Shown here one piece after another: positions 1 to 8,502 of a DNA stretch of 64,000 nt; positions within the stretch are counted from its first letter, which is position 1, and each line of letters opens with the position of its first letter. The position numbers and the translations under genes were made by a program. The notes under the pieces were generated by a model. It had not been told where the DNA came from. It was given only the letters and a program-made list of their open reading frames with translations, and ran no database searches. The stretch comes from Faecalicatena sp. Marseille-Q4148. Lineage in GTDB: Bacteria > Bacillota > Clostridia > Lachnospirales > Lachnospiraceae. Where the stretch lies: contig CP073692.1 in assembly GCA_018228665.1 (NCBI GenBank), positions 1,438,046 through 1,502,045 of the forward strand. Reading direction: 5' to 3'.

Positions 1-540
1 CATAACGGCTTTCAGTCCTGTCAGTCTTCCATTCTTTCGCAGCGTCTCCAATGTCTCCAATACGAAATATGTGTGCTGTTCTTCAATATATGCTTCTACC
101 TGTGCAATTACCTCTTCAAAATTCATCCCGGCTTCTTCACATTCAGCAATCTTCAGACCGATCAGTGTCTCCCCTACGGATGCACTTTTAGAATCAAATA
201 CATGAATTTGTTTCTCACCATATTCCTCCAGATACAGATTCTTTCCAAGTACTGCACTGTTATAAGATCCGCTCAAATTCGCTGACAACGTTACCACATA
301 CACATGCTCCGCCTCGCACCGATAACTTTCCATATATGCTTCCGGAGATGGACAGGATGACTTTGGACAATTAGGACTTTCTTTAATCATACGCAACATC
401 TCCTGCTGACAGAATGTCTTGTCATCTACAATATGATGATCATCAATATCAATTCCCAATGCTATGCTTTCATAAATTCCTGATACTTTCATCTCTTCTG
501 TCAATTCACCGCAGCTGTCGATTACAATCTTATAACTCAT
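1..540 (-). CDS. DegV family protein (fatty-acid-binding), 3' end cut by window edge
   Basis: The first 180 residues of a DegV-family protein are present; the C-terminus lies beyond the left edge. DegV/FakB proteins bind a fatty acid, and some deliver it to the FakA kinase for phospholipid synthesis. Visible family signs are the N-terminal strand IVIDSCGELTEEM, a proline/serine ligand loop CPKSSCPSPEAYMESY, and LSANLSGSYNSA, which matches the family's serine-rich ligand-binding loop. The start ATG at 538-540 follows a GGAGG site about 9 bases upstream. A promoter with a striking palindrome lies just upstream (620-642). No kinase partner is visible, so fatty-acid delivery is family knowledge and not shown here. 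Confidence 0.9.
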   Translation of the reverse strand, partial: MSYKIVIDSCGELTEEMKVSGIYESIALGIDIDDHHIVDDKTFCQQEMLRMIKESPNCPKSSCPSPEAYMESYRCEAEHVYVVTLSANLSGSYNSAVLGKNLYLEEYGEKQIHVFDSKSASVGETLIGLKIAECEEAGMNFEEVIAQVEAYIEEQHTYFVLETLETLRKNGRLTGLKAVM

Positions 541-619
541 TTCCTATCCTCCCGCATGTATTCTTTCCTAACGCTCAATAAGAATACTGCTCACTTTTAT
601 ATAACTATTTCTATTACAA

Positions 620-642
620 GTAGTATTAAATACTACATTATA
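620..642 (-). promoter_or_regulatory. degV promoter -10 with adjacent 17-bp perfect palindrome
   Basis: On the minus strand a TATAAT box (637-642) is followed immediately by the inverted repeat GTAGTATT-T-AATACTAC (620-636, perfect 8-base arms), which would overlap the transcription start. The core is TAGTA-N5-TACTA. The -35 box is not clear. A palindrome there is the expected place for a repressor operator. The similarity to FapR sites is discussed in the findings. Confidence 0.5.
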
Positions 643-675
643 ATAGCACATTTTTTTCTTTCTGAAAAGAGTTTT

Positions 676-1854
676 TTATGATTCATCAAATTGAATTGAT
701 CTCGACACACTGAGAGCCATCCCCATCTCAATCATCAAGAACAAAATCGATGTACCTCCATAGCTGATAAATGGCAGTGTAATTCCGGTATTTGGAATCA
801 GATTCGTCACAACGGCTACATTTAAAATAACCTGTATCGCAATGTGGGCAAAAATTCCTGTTACAATCAGAGAACCATATTTGTCAGGTGCGTTCTGAGC
901 AATAAACATCAGACGATAGAGCATCATTCCGAACATTACAAGTACAACAATCGCTCCAAATACTCCAAGTTCTTCGCAGATGATTGAAAGGATCATATCA
1001 TTCTGCACCTCCGGAATAATCATTTTCTGTGTGCTGGCTCCCAGACCTTTTCCAAAAAAACCGCCGGAACCAATTGCATACAAAGCCTGAAGCGTCTGGA
1101 ATCCTTTATTGCCGGCATGTTTTTCCGGATTAATCCACACAATAATCCTCTGCAGCCGGAAGTTATCACTTTTCGCCAGTGAAGATGCCCACAGCCGAAC
1201 TCCAATATATCCAACGATCCCTGCAAGCATAGAATACTGCACGATTTTCTTTGTCCTCGGATAAGATACATATAAAATAATCGCAGTAATTCCAAGTACA
1301 ATGATCGCACTGCTCAGGTTGTCTGTCAGAATGAGCACACCGATTCCGGCTGCTCCTCCATAGATTAGAATTTCTTTCAGATGATCCCACTTTTCGATGT
1401 ATTTGCCTGTGCGGCATACGAGAAATGGGATATAAAGGATAACCGCAATCTTGACCACCTCTGCGGGCTGAATCTGCAACGGCGTATCCGGAATTCCTAC
1501 CCATCTCCTTGCCCCATTTGCTTCAATTCCAAATGGCGTCAGGATCAGCAGCATCAGAATAAATGCTACAACATAAGATAACTTTGCAAATCTTGCATAT
1601 ACATGGTAATTGATCCGTGACACGATTGCCATCACAATCAGACTTCCTACCGTAATAATTGCCTGTTTTCGAAAGTACCACATAGGATCGCCAAATTTTT
1701 CCTGAGCGCTGTAAGCACTTGTACTGTACAGGATTACAAGCCCAAAACAAACCAGAAAGATAATCGTTGCCAACAGACTGTAATCGAAATATTGAATTGT
1801 CTTCGGTTGTTTTTTTCTTCTGGATACCGGCTTTCTCCCTGCCGTTCTACGCAT
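676..1854 (-). CDS. ftsW: FtsW/RodA/SpoVE (SEDS) peptidoglycan glycosyltransferase
   Basis: A 392-residue SEDS-family integral membrane protein with about ten hydrophobic segments; it polymerises lipid II into glycan strands with a partner class B PBP. Family hallmarks are GARRWVGIP followed by QPAEVVK, GSGGFFGKGLG, PEVQNDMILSIICEELG (containing the essential Asp loop) and the C-terminal PNTGITLPFISYGGTS. The basic N-terminus RRTAGRKPVSRRKK is cytoplasmic. I chose the ATG at 1854, preceded by AAGGAG, over an in-frame upstream codon that overlaps asnB. It lies 22 bases after asnB and is probably co-transcribed with it. It could be FtsW, RodA or the sporulation protein SpoVE; motifs alone do not decide, and no PBP neighbour is present. 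Confidence 0.88.
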   Translation of the reverse strand: MRRTAGRKPVSRRKKQPKTIQYFDYSLLATIIFLVCFGLVILYSTSAYSAQEKFGDPMWYFRKQAIITVGSLIVMAIVSRINYHVYARFAKLSYVVAFILMLLILTPFGIEANGARRWVGIPDTPLQIQPAEVVKIAVILYIPFLVCRTGKYIEKWDHLKEILIYGGAAGIGVLILTDNLSSAIIVLGITAIILYVSYPRTKKIVQYSMLAGIVGYIGVRLWASSLAKSDNFRLQRIIVWINPEKHAGNKGFQTLQALYAIGSGGFFGKGLGASTQKMIIPEVQNDMILSIICEELGVFGAIVVLVMFGMMLYRLMFIAQNAPDKYGSLIVTGIFAHIAIQVILNVAVVTNLIPNTGITLPFISYGGTSILFLMIEMGMALSVSRSIQFDES

Positions 1855-1876
1855 ATCATCGCTCCTTGTCTTTATT

Positions 1877-3757
1877 CTATGCCGCAGGTTTCTCACCTTT
1901 CATTGCAGATGGATGGACTGGTTTTCCATTGACAAAAAATCTGTCATACCAGATTAGGAAAATGTAAACTGTCCAGATCTTTCTGCTGTTATCCTGCTTT
2001 CCTTCTTTATGTTCCTCTAACAGACGGTTCAGATACTCTGTGTGAAAGAACTGTTCTGCTGCCTCTGTGGCAAACATCTTTTTCACACGTTCATAATATT
2101 TCTCTTCCCGAAGCCATACACGGATCGGAATCGGAAAACCAAGCTTCTTCTTCTCCGCTGTCTTCTTGCGGATGACACGGTCTGCCGCTGCCCGAAGCGC
2201 TACCTTTGTCTTCGGCGCTCTTACTTTGTAATCCATCGGAAGACTGCTGGCAAGCTTAAATACTTCTTTATCCAGAAACGGAACACGCACCTCGATCGAG
2301 TTCGCCATTCCCATTTTATCCCCTTTCATCAGGATATCATGGACAAGCCAGAGATGCATATCCACATACTGCATCTTCGTTACCGGATCTTTGTCTTTTA
2401 CCCTCGCATAAAGAGGCGCTGTTACCCTGCGGATTCCCGGTTCACAGCCCTTTCTCAGAAGCTTATTCGCCTCCTTCTCTGTAAAGATTGTCGTTGCATT
2501 TGCAAAGTACCGTTCTTCCAATGTCTTTCCATGACGCATCAGGAAACTTCTTCCCTTCATGCCCCGCGGCAGACAATTCTCTGCAAATGTTCCGAGCAGT
2601 CTGCGAATCCAGAATGGAATCTTATTAAAACCGGTATATTCAAGCGGCTCACAGTAAATATTATAGCCTCCGAACAGCTCATCAGAACCTTCTCCTGACA
2701 GCACTACCTTTACTTTCTTCGATGCCTCACGACTCAGAAAATAAAGTGCTATCGCTGCCGGATCTGCTACCGGTTCATCCATATAATACATAATATCAGA
2801 GAGATTGTCCCAGTATTCATCCGGCGCGATCACCTTACTGTCATTCTTCATATGGATACTATCGGCAAATTCCTTCGCATCCTGAATCTCACTGTATTTC
2901 TGTTCATCAAAGCCTACTGTGAATGTATGATCTACCTGAGACAGATACGTCAAGTAGCTGGAATCCACTCCACTGGACAAATAAGATGCAACTTCTACAT
3001 CGCTGATCTTATGCATTTCCACTGATTCCTTCATCACGCGCTCCACATCGTCTACCACTTCCTCGAAAGACCGGTCCGTCTTCTCATGGAACTGCGGTTC
3101 AAAATACCGCTTCAGCTCCAAAATTCCATTTTCATAAGTCATATAGTATCCCGGCTGCAGGCAAAAAACGCCTTTGAAAAAAGTCTCATTCGTCGGCACA
3201 AACTGGAAAGACAGATAATTGCCGAGCGCTTTCTCGTTAAACACCTTGTCAAAATGCGGGTGTTCTACAAAGGACTTAATCTCCGAGCCAAACAGCAATG
3301 TCCCATTCATCTGCGCATAGTAAAATGGTTTGATTCCAAACATGTCGCGGGCGGCAAACAGTTTCTTCTCTTTGCAGTCCCAAATTACAAATGCAAACAT
3401 TCCCCGGAGCCGCTTCAGAAGCAGTGTTCCCCACTCCTCATATCCGTGCAGAAGCGTCTCGGAATCTGTATTGGTCTGAAATACGTGCCCAGCCTCAATC
3501 AGTTCCCTGCGCAGTTCCTGATAGTTATAAATCTCTCCATTAAATACAAGTACCTTGCTTTTATCTTCATTGTACAACGGCTGGTCTCCGCTCTCTGTAA
3601 TATCAATAATACTTAAACGGCGAAAACCAAGAGCCACCTCTTCGTCACAGTACATTCCGGCACTGTCCGGTCCGCGATGAACGATCGTATCCATCATCGA
3701 TGTCAGTACCTGTTCTTTCTCGTCCAATTTTCCGACAAATCCGGCAAATCCGCACAT
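1877..3757 (-). CDS. asnB: asparagine synthase (glutamine-hydrolysing)
   Basis: 626 residues, the usual AsnB length. The class II glutamine amidotransferase domain (about 1-200) begins directly with Met-Cys-Gly-Phe; after Met removal Cys becomes the N-terminal nucleophile. This fixes the start at ATG 3757, six bases inside the longest open frame, which begins with a TTG. The synthetase domain carries the PP-loop LSSGVDSSYL near residue 255 and SGEGSDELFGGY, both ATP/aspartate-binding motifs. It converts aspartate, glutamine and ATP to asparagine. The AAGGAG ribosome site sits about 7 bases upstream, and a good sigma-A promoter lies at 3799-3827. The SEDS gene follows 22 bases downstream. Confidence 0.96.
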   Translation of the reverse strand: MCGFAGFVGKLDEKEQVLTSMMDTIVHRGPDSAGMYCDEEVALGFRRLSIIDITESGDQPLYNEDKSKVLVFNGEIYNYQELRRELIEAGHVFQTNTDSETLLHGYEEWGTLLLKRLRGMFAFVIWDCKEKKLFAARDMFGIKPFYYAQMNGTLLFGSEIKSFVEHPHFDKVFNEKALGNYLSFQFVPTNETFFKGVFCLQPGYYMTYENGILELKRYFEPQFHEKTDRSFEEVVDDVERVMKESVEMHKISDVEVASYLSSGVDSSYLTYLSQVDHTFTVGFDEQKYSEIQDAKEFADSIHMKNDSKVIAPDEYWDNLSDIMYYMDEPVADPAAIALYFLSREASKKVKVVLSGEGSDELFGGYNIYCEPLEYTGFNKIPFWIRRLLGTFAENCLPRGMKGRSFLMRHGKTLEERYFANATTIFTEKEANKLLRKGCEPGIRRVTAPLYARVKDKDPVTKMQYVDMHLWLVHDILMKGDKMGMANSIEVRVPFLDKEVFKLASSLPMDYKVRAPKTKVALRAAADRVIRKKTAEKKKLGFPIPIRVWLREEKYYERVKKMFATEAAEQFFHTEYLNRLLEEHKEGKQDNSRKIWTVYIFLIWYDRFFVNGKPVHPSAMKGEKPAA

Positions 3758-3798
3758 ATTCAATCTCCTTTATTCCCTGACCGGGTTTTTATCGTACT

Positions 3799-3827
3799 AT
3801 AATATTATACCCTTGTCCGATTGTCAA
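3799..3827 (-). promoter_or_regulatory. asnB promoter overlapping the niaR stop codon
   Basis: Minus strand TTGACA (3822-3827), a 17-base spacer, then TATTAT (3799-3804). The -35 hexamer overlaps the TGA stop of niaR, so asnB appears to have its own promoter embedded in the end of the NAD operon. No terminator is visible between niaR and asnB, so read-through is possible. Confidence 0.65.
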
Positions 3828-4342
3828 GACAACTGTTTTTTGACCAGATATCCAAGTTCCCTCAGTTCTTCTTCAATACTGTCAAGCACATCCTCTGATT
3901 CTGCCGAAATCGTGTGATAGTGATATCCGGATGTAATATGGCTTAACGGAGCAGAGCCGCCATTTTGAATCTCACCTAAAAATTCTTTTACCTGACGCCT
4001 CGAACTCAGATGCATCTCTGCACGCAATTCTCCATATACCTCATGCCGTATAAAGATGTCTTCCACCGTTCCGCCGCAGTCCACAATCGCATAGAGTTCT
4101 TCTGCGATTTCTTTTTCTGTATGTTTCACTTCGAAAATACGCCTGACGCGCTGTCCTGACGCGCACAGATACCCTCTGTTCGTCGAAATGATCTCGTAGT
4201 CTGCTGCTCTTAAAAGGGCAATATCCTGCACAACAACCTGTCTGCTGATTCCGAACAGCTCTGCCAGTCTGGAGCCGGACAGCGGCGCATTGCTTTTCCT
4301 GATACAGTCAAGCATTGCCTTTCTTCGTTCTTCTCCATTCAT
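3824..4342 (-). CDS. niaR: transcriptional repressor NiaR (HTH + 3H domain)
   Basis: 172 residues: an N-terminal winged HTH_11-type domain (about 1-60, with LAELFGISRQVVVQDIALLR as recognition region) and a C-terminal 3H domain. The 3H histidines are visible in IRHEVYGEL, AEMHLSSR and HITSGYHYHTI. Family knowledge: NiaR (YrxA) senses nicotinic acid and represses NAD synthesis and niacin uptake genes. It is the last gene of nadA-nadB-nadC-niaR, so it is probably autoregulated through the operator near 7492-7511. The ATG at 4342 follows GGAGG by 8 bases; a TTG 15 bases upstream would place that ribosome site inside the gene and was not used. Confidence 0.93.
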   Translation of the reverse strand: MNGEERRKAMLDCIRKSNAPLSGSRLAELFGISRQVVVQDIALLRAADYEIISTNRGYLCASGQRVRRIFEVKHTEKEIAEELYAIVDCGGTVEDIFIRHEVYGELRAEMHLSSRRQVKEFLGEIQNGGSAPLSHITSGYHYHTISAESEDVLDSIEEELRELGYLVKKQLS

Positions 4343-4362
4343 ACTGCTTTCCTCCAACCTGT

Positions 4363-5220
4363 CTATTCAATCGGATGAAGATGTTTTAGAGAAACATCAA
4401 GGATTGGTGCAGAATGAGTCAGTGCGCCGCTGGAAATGTAATCCACACCCACTTCTTTCAGCATTGCAATCTTTTCTTTTGTTACATTTCCAGAGCATTC
4501 TGTCTCAGCACGACCGTCAATAAGCCGAACTGCTTCCTTCATTTCTTCTACACTCATATTATCAAGCATAATAATATCTGCTCCGGCCTCAACAGCTTCT
4601 TTTACCATCTCAAGGTTTTCTGTCTCAATCTCAATCTTTCTTACAAACGGCGCATACTCTTTTGCCATAGCTACCGCCTCTTTTACCCCTCCGGCAGCTC
4701 CGATATGATTATCTTTCAAAAGAATTCCGTCTGAGAGATTATAGCGGTGATTGTTGCCTCCTCCTACTTTTACTGCATATTTTTCAAAAATACGCATATT
4801 CGGTGTTGTCTTTCTCGTATCAAGCAGCTTTGTCTTGCAGTCTGCAAGGAGCGCTGCCGTTTCATGTGTGTATGTTGCAATTCCGCTCATGCGCTGCAAA
4901 TAGTTTAAAGCAACCCGCTCGCCGGATAACAGCACTCGGATATCTCCGCGCACAATTGCCAGAAGCTGCTGATTTTTCACTTCATCTCCGTCTTCACAGA
5001 AACGTTCAATCTCCACGGTTTCATCCAGCAGTTCAAATACACGGGCAAATACATCCAGCCCTGCAATCACTCCATCCTGTTTACAGATCAGCTCCACTTC
5101 TCCTTTGCAGGCATTTCGCATCACTGCATTTGTTGTAATATCTTCACTCGTAATATCTTCTGCCAATGCCTGCAGGATCAGATGATCCGCATTGACCTTC
5201 ATTGTAATCTGATTATACAT
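4363..5220 (-). CDS. nadC: nicotinate-nucleotide pyrophosphorylase (carboxylating), quinolinate phosphoribosyltransferase
   Basis: 285 residues, standard for NadC. It joins quinolinate and PRPP to nicotinate mononucleotide, releasing CO2 and PPi. Motifs: LDTRKTTPNMR (quinolinate/PRPP binding), GGGNNHRYNLSDGILLKDNH and the barrel-end segments EIETENL, IMLDNMS and VDYISSGALTHS. The start ATG 5218-5220 overlaps the end of nadB by 8 bases, suggesting translational coupling; a methionine at 5202 is a less likely alternative. It is the third gene of the NAD operon. Confidence 0.95.
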   Translation of the reverse strand: MYNQITMKVNADHLILQALAEDITSEDITTNAVMRNACKGEVELICKQDGVIAGLDVFARVFELLDETVEIERFCEDGDEVKNQQLLAIVRGDIRVLLSGERVALNYLQRMSGIATYTHETAALLADCKTKLLDTRKTTPNMRIFEKYAVKVGGGNNHRYNLSDGILLKDNHIGAAGGVKEAVAMAKEYAPFVRKIEIETENLEMVKEAVEAGADIIMLDNMSVEEMKEAVRLIDGRAETECSGNVTKEKIAMLKEVGVDYISSGALTHSAPILDVSLKHLHPIE

Positions 5221-6517
5221 GCTCTTTTTGCATCCTTTCCATCTCATTCAATATCATCGTTTTATATGTTTCCCGAAGCGCCTCTGCGTCCTCATAGCAA
5301 CTGAAATCTATGCTTTCATTCTGCTGTACTTCCTCTGAGCCGTTCTTCTCTTCTTCCAGTTCCCGGATATGTTCTGCGGCGCTTCTTGAAAATACAAGAC
5401 TCTCCAGAAGCGAATTGCTTGCCAGACGGTTTCTTCCATGAACACCATTACAGCTTGTTTCCCCAACCGCATACAACCCTTCCATAGACGTTCTGCTGTG
5501 TTCCGTATCTACCCAGATACCTCCCATAAAATAATGCTGTGCCGGAACAACCGGGATGCACTCATTCAGCACATCATAGCCTTCTTCCATGCACTTTTCT
5601 CTTATATTCGGGAAATGACTGCAGATCATCTCTTCTCCAAGCGGTCTCATATCAAGCCACACATGTTTTGTTCCGTCCTTCTCCATCTGTTTTCTGATCT
5701 CACCTGTGAGAATATCCCGCGGAAGCAGTTCATTCGTAAAACGTGTCCCGTCTGCACCGTATAAAAGAGCGCCTTCTCCCCGGACAGACTCTGAAATCAA
5801 AAATCTTCTCCCCGGCTTTTTGGAATACAGTGTTGTCGGATGAATCTGTACATAGTCAAGATGTTCCATCTTCAGCCCATGTTTCAATCCGATCGCCAAC
5901 GCATCTCCCGTAATGTGCCGGAAATTCGTTGAATGTTCATAAAGCCCCCCGACGCCGCCGCAGGCCAGAACAGTATCATCTGCCCTTACAGTATGGAACT
6001 CTCCATTTTTATCCCGCAACACAACACCAAGACAGCGATTTCCTTCTGTGATCAGATCCACCATCCAGGTATATTCCAGAAGCGTTACATTTGCCCTGGA
6101 TTCTACATGGGCAAGCAATGTACTTGTAATCTCCTTACCGGTCACATCTGCATGAAACAAAATACGAGGTCTTGCATGTCCCCCTTCTCTTGTGTAATTC
6201 AGCTCTCCGTCCTTTTTCGCAAATGCCACTCCATATTCAATCAACTCATTTACAACACTTCTGGATGAGCGTATCATTTTATCAACGGAAGTACGCCTGT
6301 TCTCATAATGCCCGGCTTTCAATGTATCTTCCATAAAACTGTCATAATCATTTTCATCATGCAGAACACAGATTCCTCCCTGCGCCAGAAAAGAGTCGCT
6401 CTTATCTGCCTCATCCTTTGTGATGCACAGTATTTTCATTTTCTCTGGAAGATGCAGCGCACAGAACAATCCTGCCGCCCCGCATCCAACGATGATTACA
6501 TCATATGTCTTTTCCAT
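5213..6517 (-). CDS. nadB: L-aspartate oxidase
   Basis: 434-residue FAD enzyme that oxidises aspartate to iminoaspartate, the substrate of NadA. The N-terminal dinucleotide fold IIVGCGAAGLFCALHL, the fumarate-reductase-like block EGGHARPRILF, and GGIWVDTEHSRTSMEGLYAVGE followed by GVHGRNRLASNSLLE are diagnostic of NadB. It is shorter than the roughly 530-residue enterobacterial form, with only a brief C-terminal helical region after about residue 400, as in several Clostridia. The start at 6517 was chosen because the FAD motif begins within ten residues and a GGTGGAAGG site precedes it; the longer frame adds eleven poorly coded residues inside the upstream intergenic gap. Confidence 0.95.
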   Translation of the reverse strand: MEKTYDVIIVGCGAAGLFCALHLPEKMKILCITKDEADKSDSFLAQGGICVLHDENDYDSFMEDTLKAGHYENRRTSVDKMIRSSRSVVNELIEYGVAFAKKDGELNYTREGGHARPRILFHADVTGKEITSTLLAHVESRANVTLLEYTWMVDLITEGNRCLGVVLRDKNGEFHTVRADDTVLACGGVGGLYEHSTNFRHITGDALAIGLKHGLKMEHLDYVQIHPTTLYSKKPGRRFLISESVRGEGALLYGADGTRFTNELLPRDILTGEIRKQMEKDGTKHVWLDMRPLGEEMICSHFPNIREKCMEEGYDVLNECIPVVPAQHYFMGGIWVDTEHSRTSMEGLYAVGETSCNGVHGRNRLASNSLLESLVFSRSAAEHIRELEEEKNGSEEVQQNESIDFSCYEDAEALRETYKTMILNEMERMQKEHV

Positions 6518-6533
6518 TTCCTTCCACCTGTCT

Positions 6534-7442
6534 TTATTTCGCCAACTCAAGCATTCTGGTCAAAGGCTGTTTCGCCCGCTCCATCGTCATTTCGTCAAGC
6601 TGCACCTCATTTGTCTCATGCAGAAGCACATCATAAATCTTCTCCAATGTAACAAGCTTCATTCCCGGACAGTCTTGATGAATATTAATTGGATAAAATA
6701 CCTTCTCCGGATTCTGTTTCTTTAATTCGTAAAAAACTCCCGCTTCTGTTCCGATCAAAAACTCTTTCTGCTCACTGGCAGATGCGTACTTGATAATTCC
6801 GGAAGTGCTTCCTGCATACTCTGCCAGATCCACGACTTCTTTCGCACATTCCGGATGAACAAGAAATACCGCATCCGGATGTTCTTCTTTCGCTCTAAGC
6901 ACATCTTCTTTTCGGATCTGACGATGAATCGGACAATATCCGTCATTAAAAATAAATTTCTTCTCCGGAACTTTCTCCGCCACATGCTGTCCAAGATGCT
7001 GATCCGGAATAAAGTAAATATATTTATTCGGCAGGGCACGCACAATCTTCTCCGCATTTGCAGAAGTTACACAGACATCTGCCTGTGTTTTTAATTCTGC
7101 CGTAGAGTTGATATAACACACAACTGCCACATCTTCATACTGTTCTCTTACCATACGAATCCGTTCCGGGCTTGCCATATGCGCCATCGGACAATCTGCC
7201 TGCAGATCCGGAAGCAGTACCTTCTTTTCCGGATTCAGAAGCTTTGCGCTTTCTCCCATAAAGGAAACACCGCAAAGCACAATGATATCTGCATCTGTCT
7301 TCGTTGCCCGCTCACTTAAATAATACGAATCGCCAATATCATCCGCAATTGCCTGCACCTCGTCCGGCACATAGTAATGAGCCATGATCACAGCATTTTT
7401 CTCCTGTTTCAGTTTTAAAATCTTTTCCTCCAACGCTCCCAT
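6534..7442 (-). CDS. nadA: quinolinate synthase NadA
   Basis: 302 residues. It condenses iminoaspartate with dihydroxyacetone phosphate to quinolinate using a [4Fe-4S] cluster. The three cluster cysteines are visible in IVLCGVSFMGES, VHPECAKEV and IHQDCPGMK; MAHYYVPDEVQAIAD is the substrate-binding N-terminal motif. The start ATG at 7442 follows AAGGAGG by about 8 bases; an open frame continues 40 codons upstream but runs through the promoter and operator and is not used. First gene of nadA-nadB-nadC-niaR. Confidence 0.96.
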   Translation of the reverse strand: MGALEEKILKLKQEKNAVIMAHYYVPDEVQAIADDIGDSYYLSERATKTDADIIVLCGVSFMGESAKLLNPEKKVLLPDLQADCPMAHMASPERIRMVREQYEDVAVVCYINSTAELKTQADVCVTSANAEKIVRALPNKYIYFIPDQHLGQHVAEKVPEKKFIFNDGYCPIHRQIRKEDVLRAKEEHPDAVFLVHPECAKEVVDLAEYAGSTSGIIKYASASEQKEFLIGTEAGVFYELKKQNPEKVFYPINIHQDCPGMKLVTLEKIYDVLLHETNEVQLDEMTMERAKQPLTRMLELAK

Positions 7443-7473
7443 ATTCCGAGCCTCCTTTTTATCATTCCCACGG

Positions 7474-7511
7474 ATTATACACCAAAACTTTACAACTGAC
7501 AAGACAGTTGT
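7474..7511 (-). promoter_or_regulatory. nadA operon promoter with overlapping NiaR-like operator
   Basis: Minus strand: TTGTCA (7497-7502), a 17-base spacer, TATAAT (7474-7479). The -35 box lies inside a perfect inverted repeat ACAACTG-N6-CAGTTGT (7492-7511). A second, shorter repeat TTGTC-N6-GACAA lies just upstream at 7519-7534. Since the operon encodes the 3H repressor NiaR, this is the obvious candidate NiaR site; binding would block RNA polymerase. Confidence 0.7.
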
Positions 7512-7560
7512 TGTACTTTTGTCAATACAGACAATTTCAAAGCAATTTCCCGCAAAAAAC

Positions 7561-7596
7561 AATAAAAAACATCCCAGAGCAACCTCTCCGGAATGT
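7561..7596 (-). terminator. intrinsic terminator of the ACT-domain gene
   Basis: On the minus strand an 11-bp stem ACATTCCGGAG / CTCTGGGATGT (two G-U pairs, 6-base loop) is followed by TTTTTTATT. It separates the ACT gene from the nadA promoter. Confidence 0.8.
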
Positions 7597-7651
7597 CTTT
7601 ATTCTTCTGCCATGATTATCTGCCAACTGATTTTCAGAAAATACTGTCGTG

Positions 7652-8083
7652 TTAAATCTCTCTCAGATGCTCCTGATCGATCATCTTCACGCCCTCTCTT
7701 GTCAGCACTTCTACCGCCTTCTCATTATCTTCCACACGGAAGATCATATAAGCTACCTCCTGCGTCTTATGATGAAACGCATATGTATATTCAATATTAA
7801 TGTCATTATCTCCAAGAATTGTCAAAATACGGTACAAATATCCCGGCTCATCCGGTACTGCCACTGCCAGTACCTTTGTAATAGAAAATACATACCCTTC
7901 ATCTTCCAGCATATGCACCGTCTCATAAGTGTCATCTACAATTAGCCTGAGTATTCCAAAATCTCTCGTATCTGCCAGTGAAAGTGCCCGTATATTAATA
8001 TTGTGTTTACACAGCACCCGAATAAATTCAGCCAGCTTTCCCGCTGTATTCTCCACAAATACCGAAATCTGTTTTACTGTCAT
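7652..8083 (-). CDS. tandem ACT-domain protein
   Basis: 143 residues made of two ACT domains: about 1-68 (QISVFVENTAGKLAEFIRVL, NINIRALSLADT) and about 70-140 (VLAVAVPDEPGYLYRILTIL, NINIEYTYAF). ACT domains bind amino acids or small ligands; stand-alone tandem forms like this are common in Clostridia and often sit near phenylacetate-CoA ligase or amino-acid genes, but none is here. The start at 8083 has GGAGG 9 bases upstream; two upstream in-frame methionines have no ribosome site. Function is not known; a ligand-sensing role is inference. A terminator follows at 7561-7596. Confidence 0.85.
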   Translation of the reverse strand: MTVKQISVFVENTAGKLAEFIRVLCKHNINIRALSLADTRDFGILRLIVDDTYETVHMLEDEGYVFSITKVLAVAVPDEPGYLYRILTILGDNDINIEYTYAFHHKTQEVAYMIFRVEDNEKAVEVLTREGVKMIDQEHLREI

Positions 8084-8185
8084 GTCCTCTTCCTCCTTCA
8101 TGCCGCTTCTTTCTGCCAACTGCTCATCTATTTGAACCTTCCATTCTCCAAAGCCAATGCGTTTCCTGCTTCAAAGAAAACATCG

Positions 8186-8428
8186 CTATTTGCGCGGTTC
8201 TTCATCAAAATTAACTACAACCTGAAACCCTCTTGGGGTATCTTTCACTTCATGGACAATGCCCTCTTTCGATCTGATCCGCTCAAAACTCCGGAAAATC
8301 CCTGACATAGCCACTGATGGTTCGATAATATAACTGTAAAGACTTCCGTTCGCACGCTCCGTAATCTTAACCACATCGCCTGCCTTCACAAGTCCAGGGC
8401 GTTCCATTCTAAATTCTTCCTGTCTCAT
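8186..8428 (-). CDS. unknown 80-residue protein, divergent from cotJ
   Basis: I do not recognise the family. The ATG at 8428 has an excellent AAGGAGG site 8 bases upstream, and the reading frame has normal low-GC codon use, so it is very likely real. The protein has an SH3-like beta pattern at the start (PGLVKAGDVVKITERANG), then SGIFRSFERIRSKEGIVHEV and a strand-rich end RGFQVVVNFDEE, with no membrane segment or cysteine. It shares the 133-base intergenic region with the divergent cotJ operon and has no co-directional partner close by (the ACT gene starts 102 bases downstream). A small regulatory or binding domain is a guess. Confidence 0.7.
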   Translation of the reverse strand: MRQEEFRMERPGLVKAGDVVKITERANGSLYSYIIEPSVAMSGIFRSFERIRSKEGIVHEVKDTPRGFQVVVNFDEEPRK

Positions 8429-8502
8429 CCGACAAGCCTCCTTCCTCTGCTTACTATAACATTCTGACGCAAGAAATTCAATCCTGACTCACATACAGAT
8501 GC

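Noticed and set aside
2042..2698. 218-codon open frame antisense to asnB
   Set aside because: Lies wholly inside asnB on the other strand, has no ribosome site and an unnatural residue mix rich in Arg, Cys and His; it is a mirror of the real gene.
3817..3836. TGTCAAGACAACTG, similar to half of the NiaR site
   Set aside because: It encodes the last codons of niaR and includes the -35 of asnB; the arms do not form a complete palindrome there.
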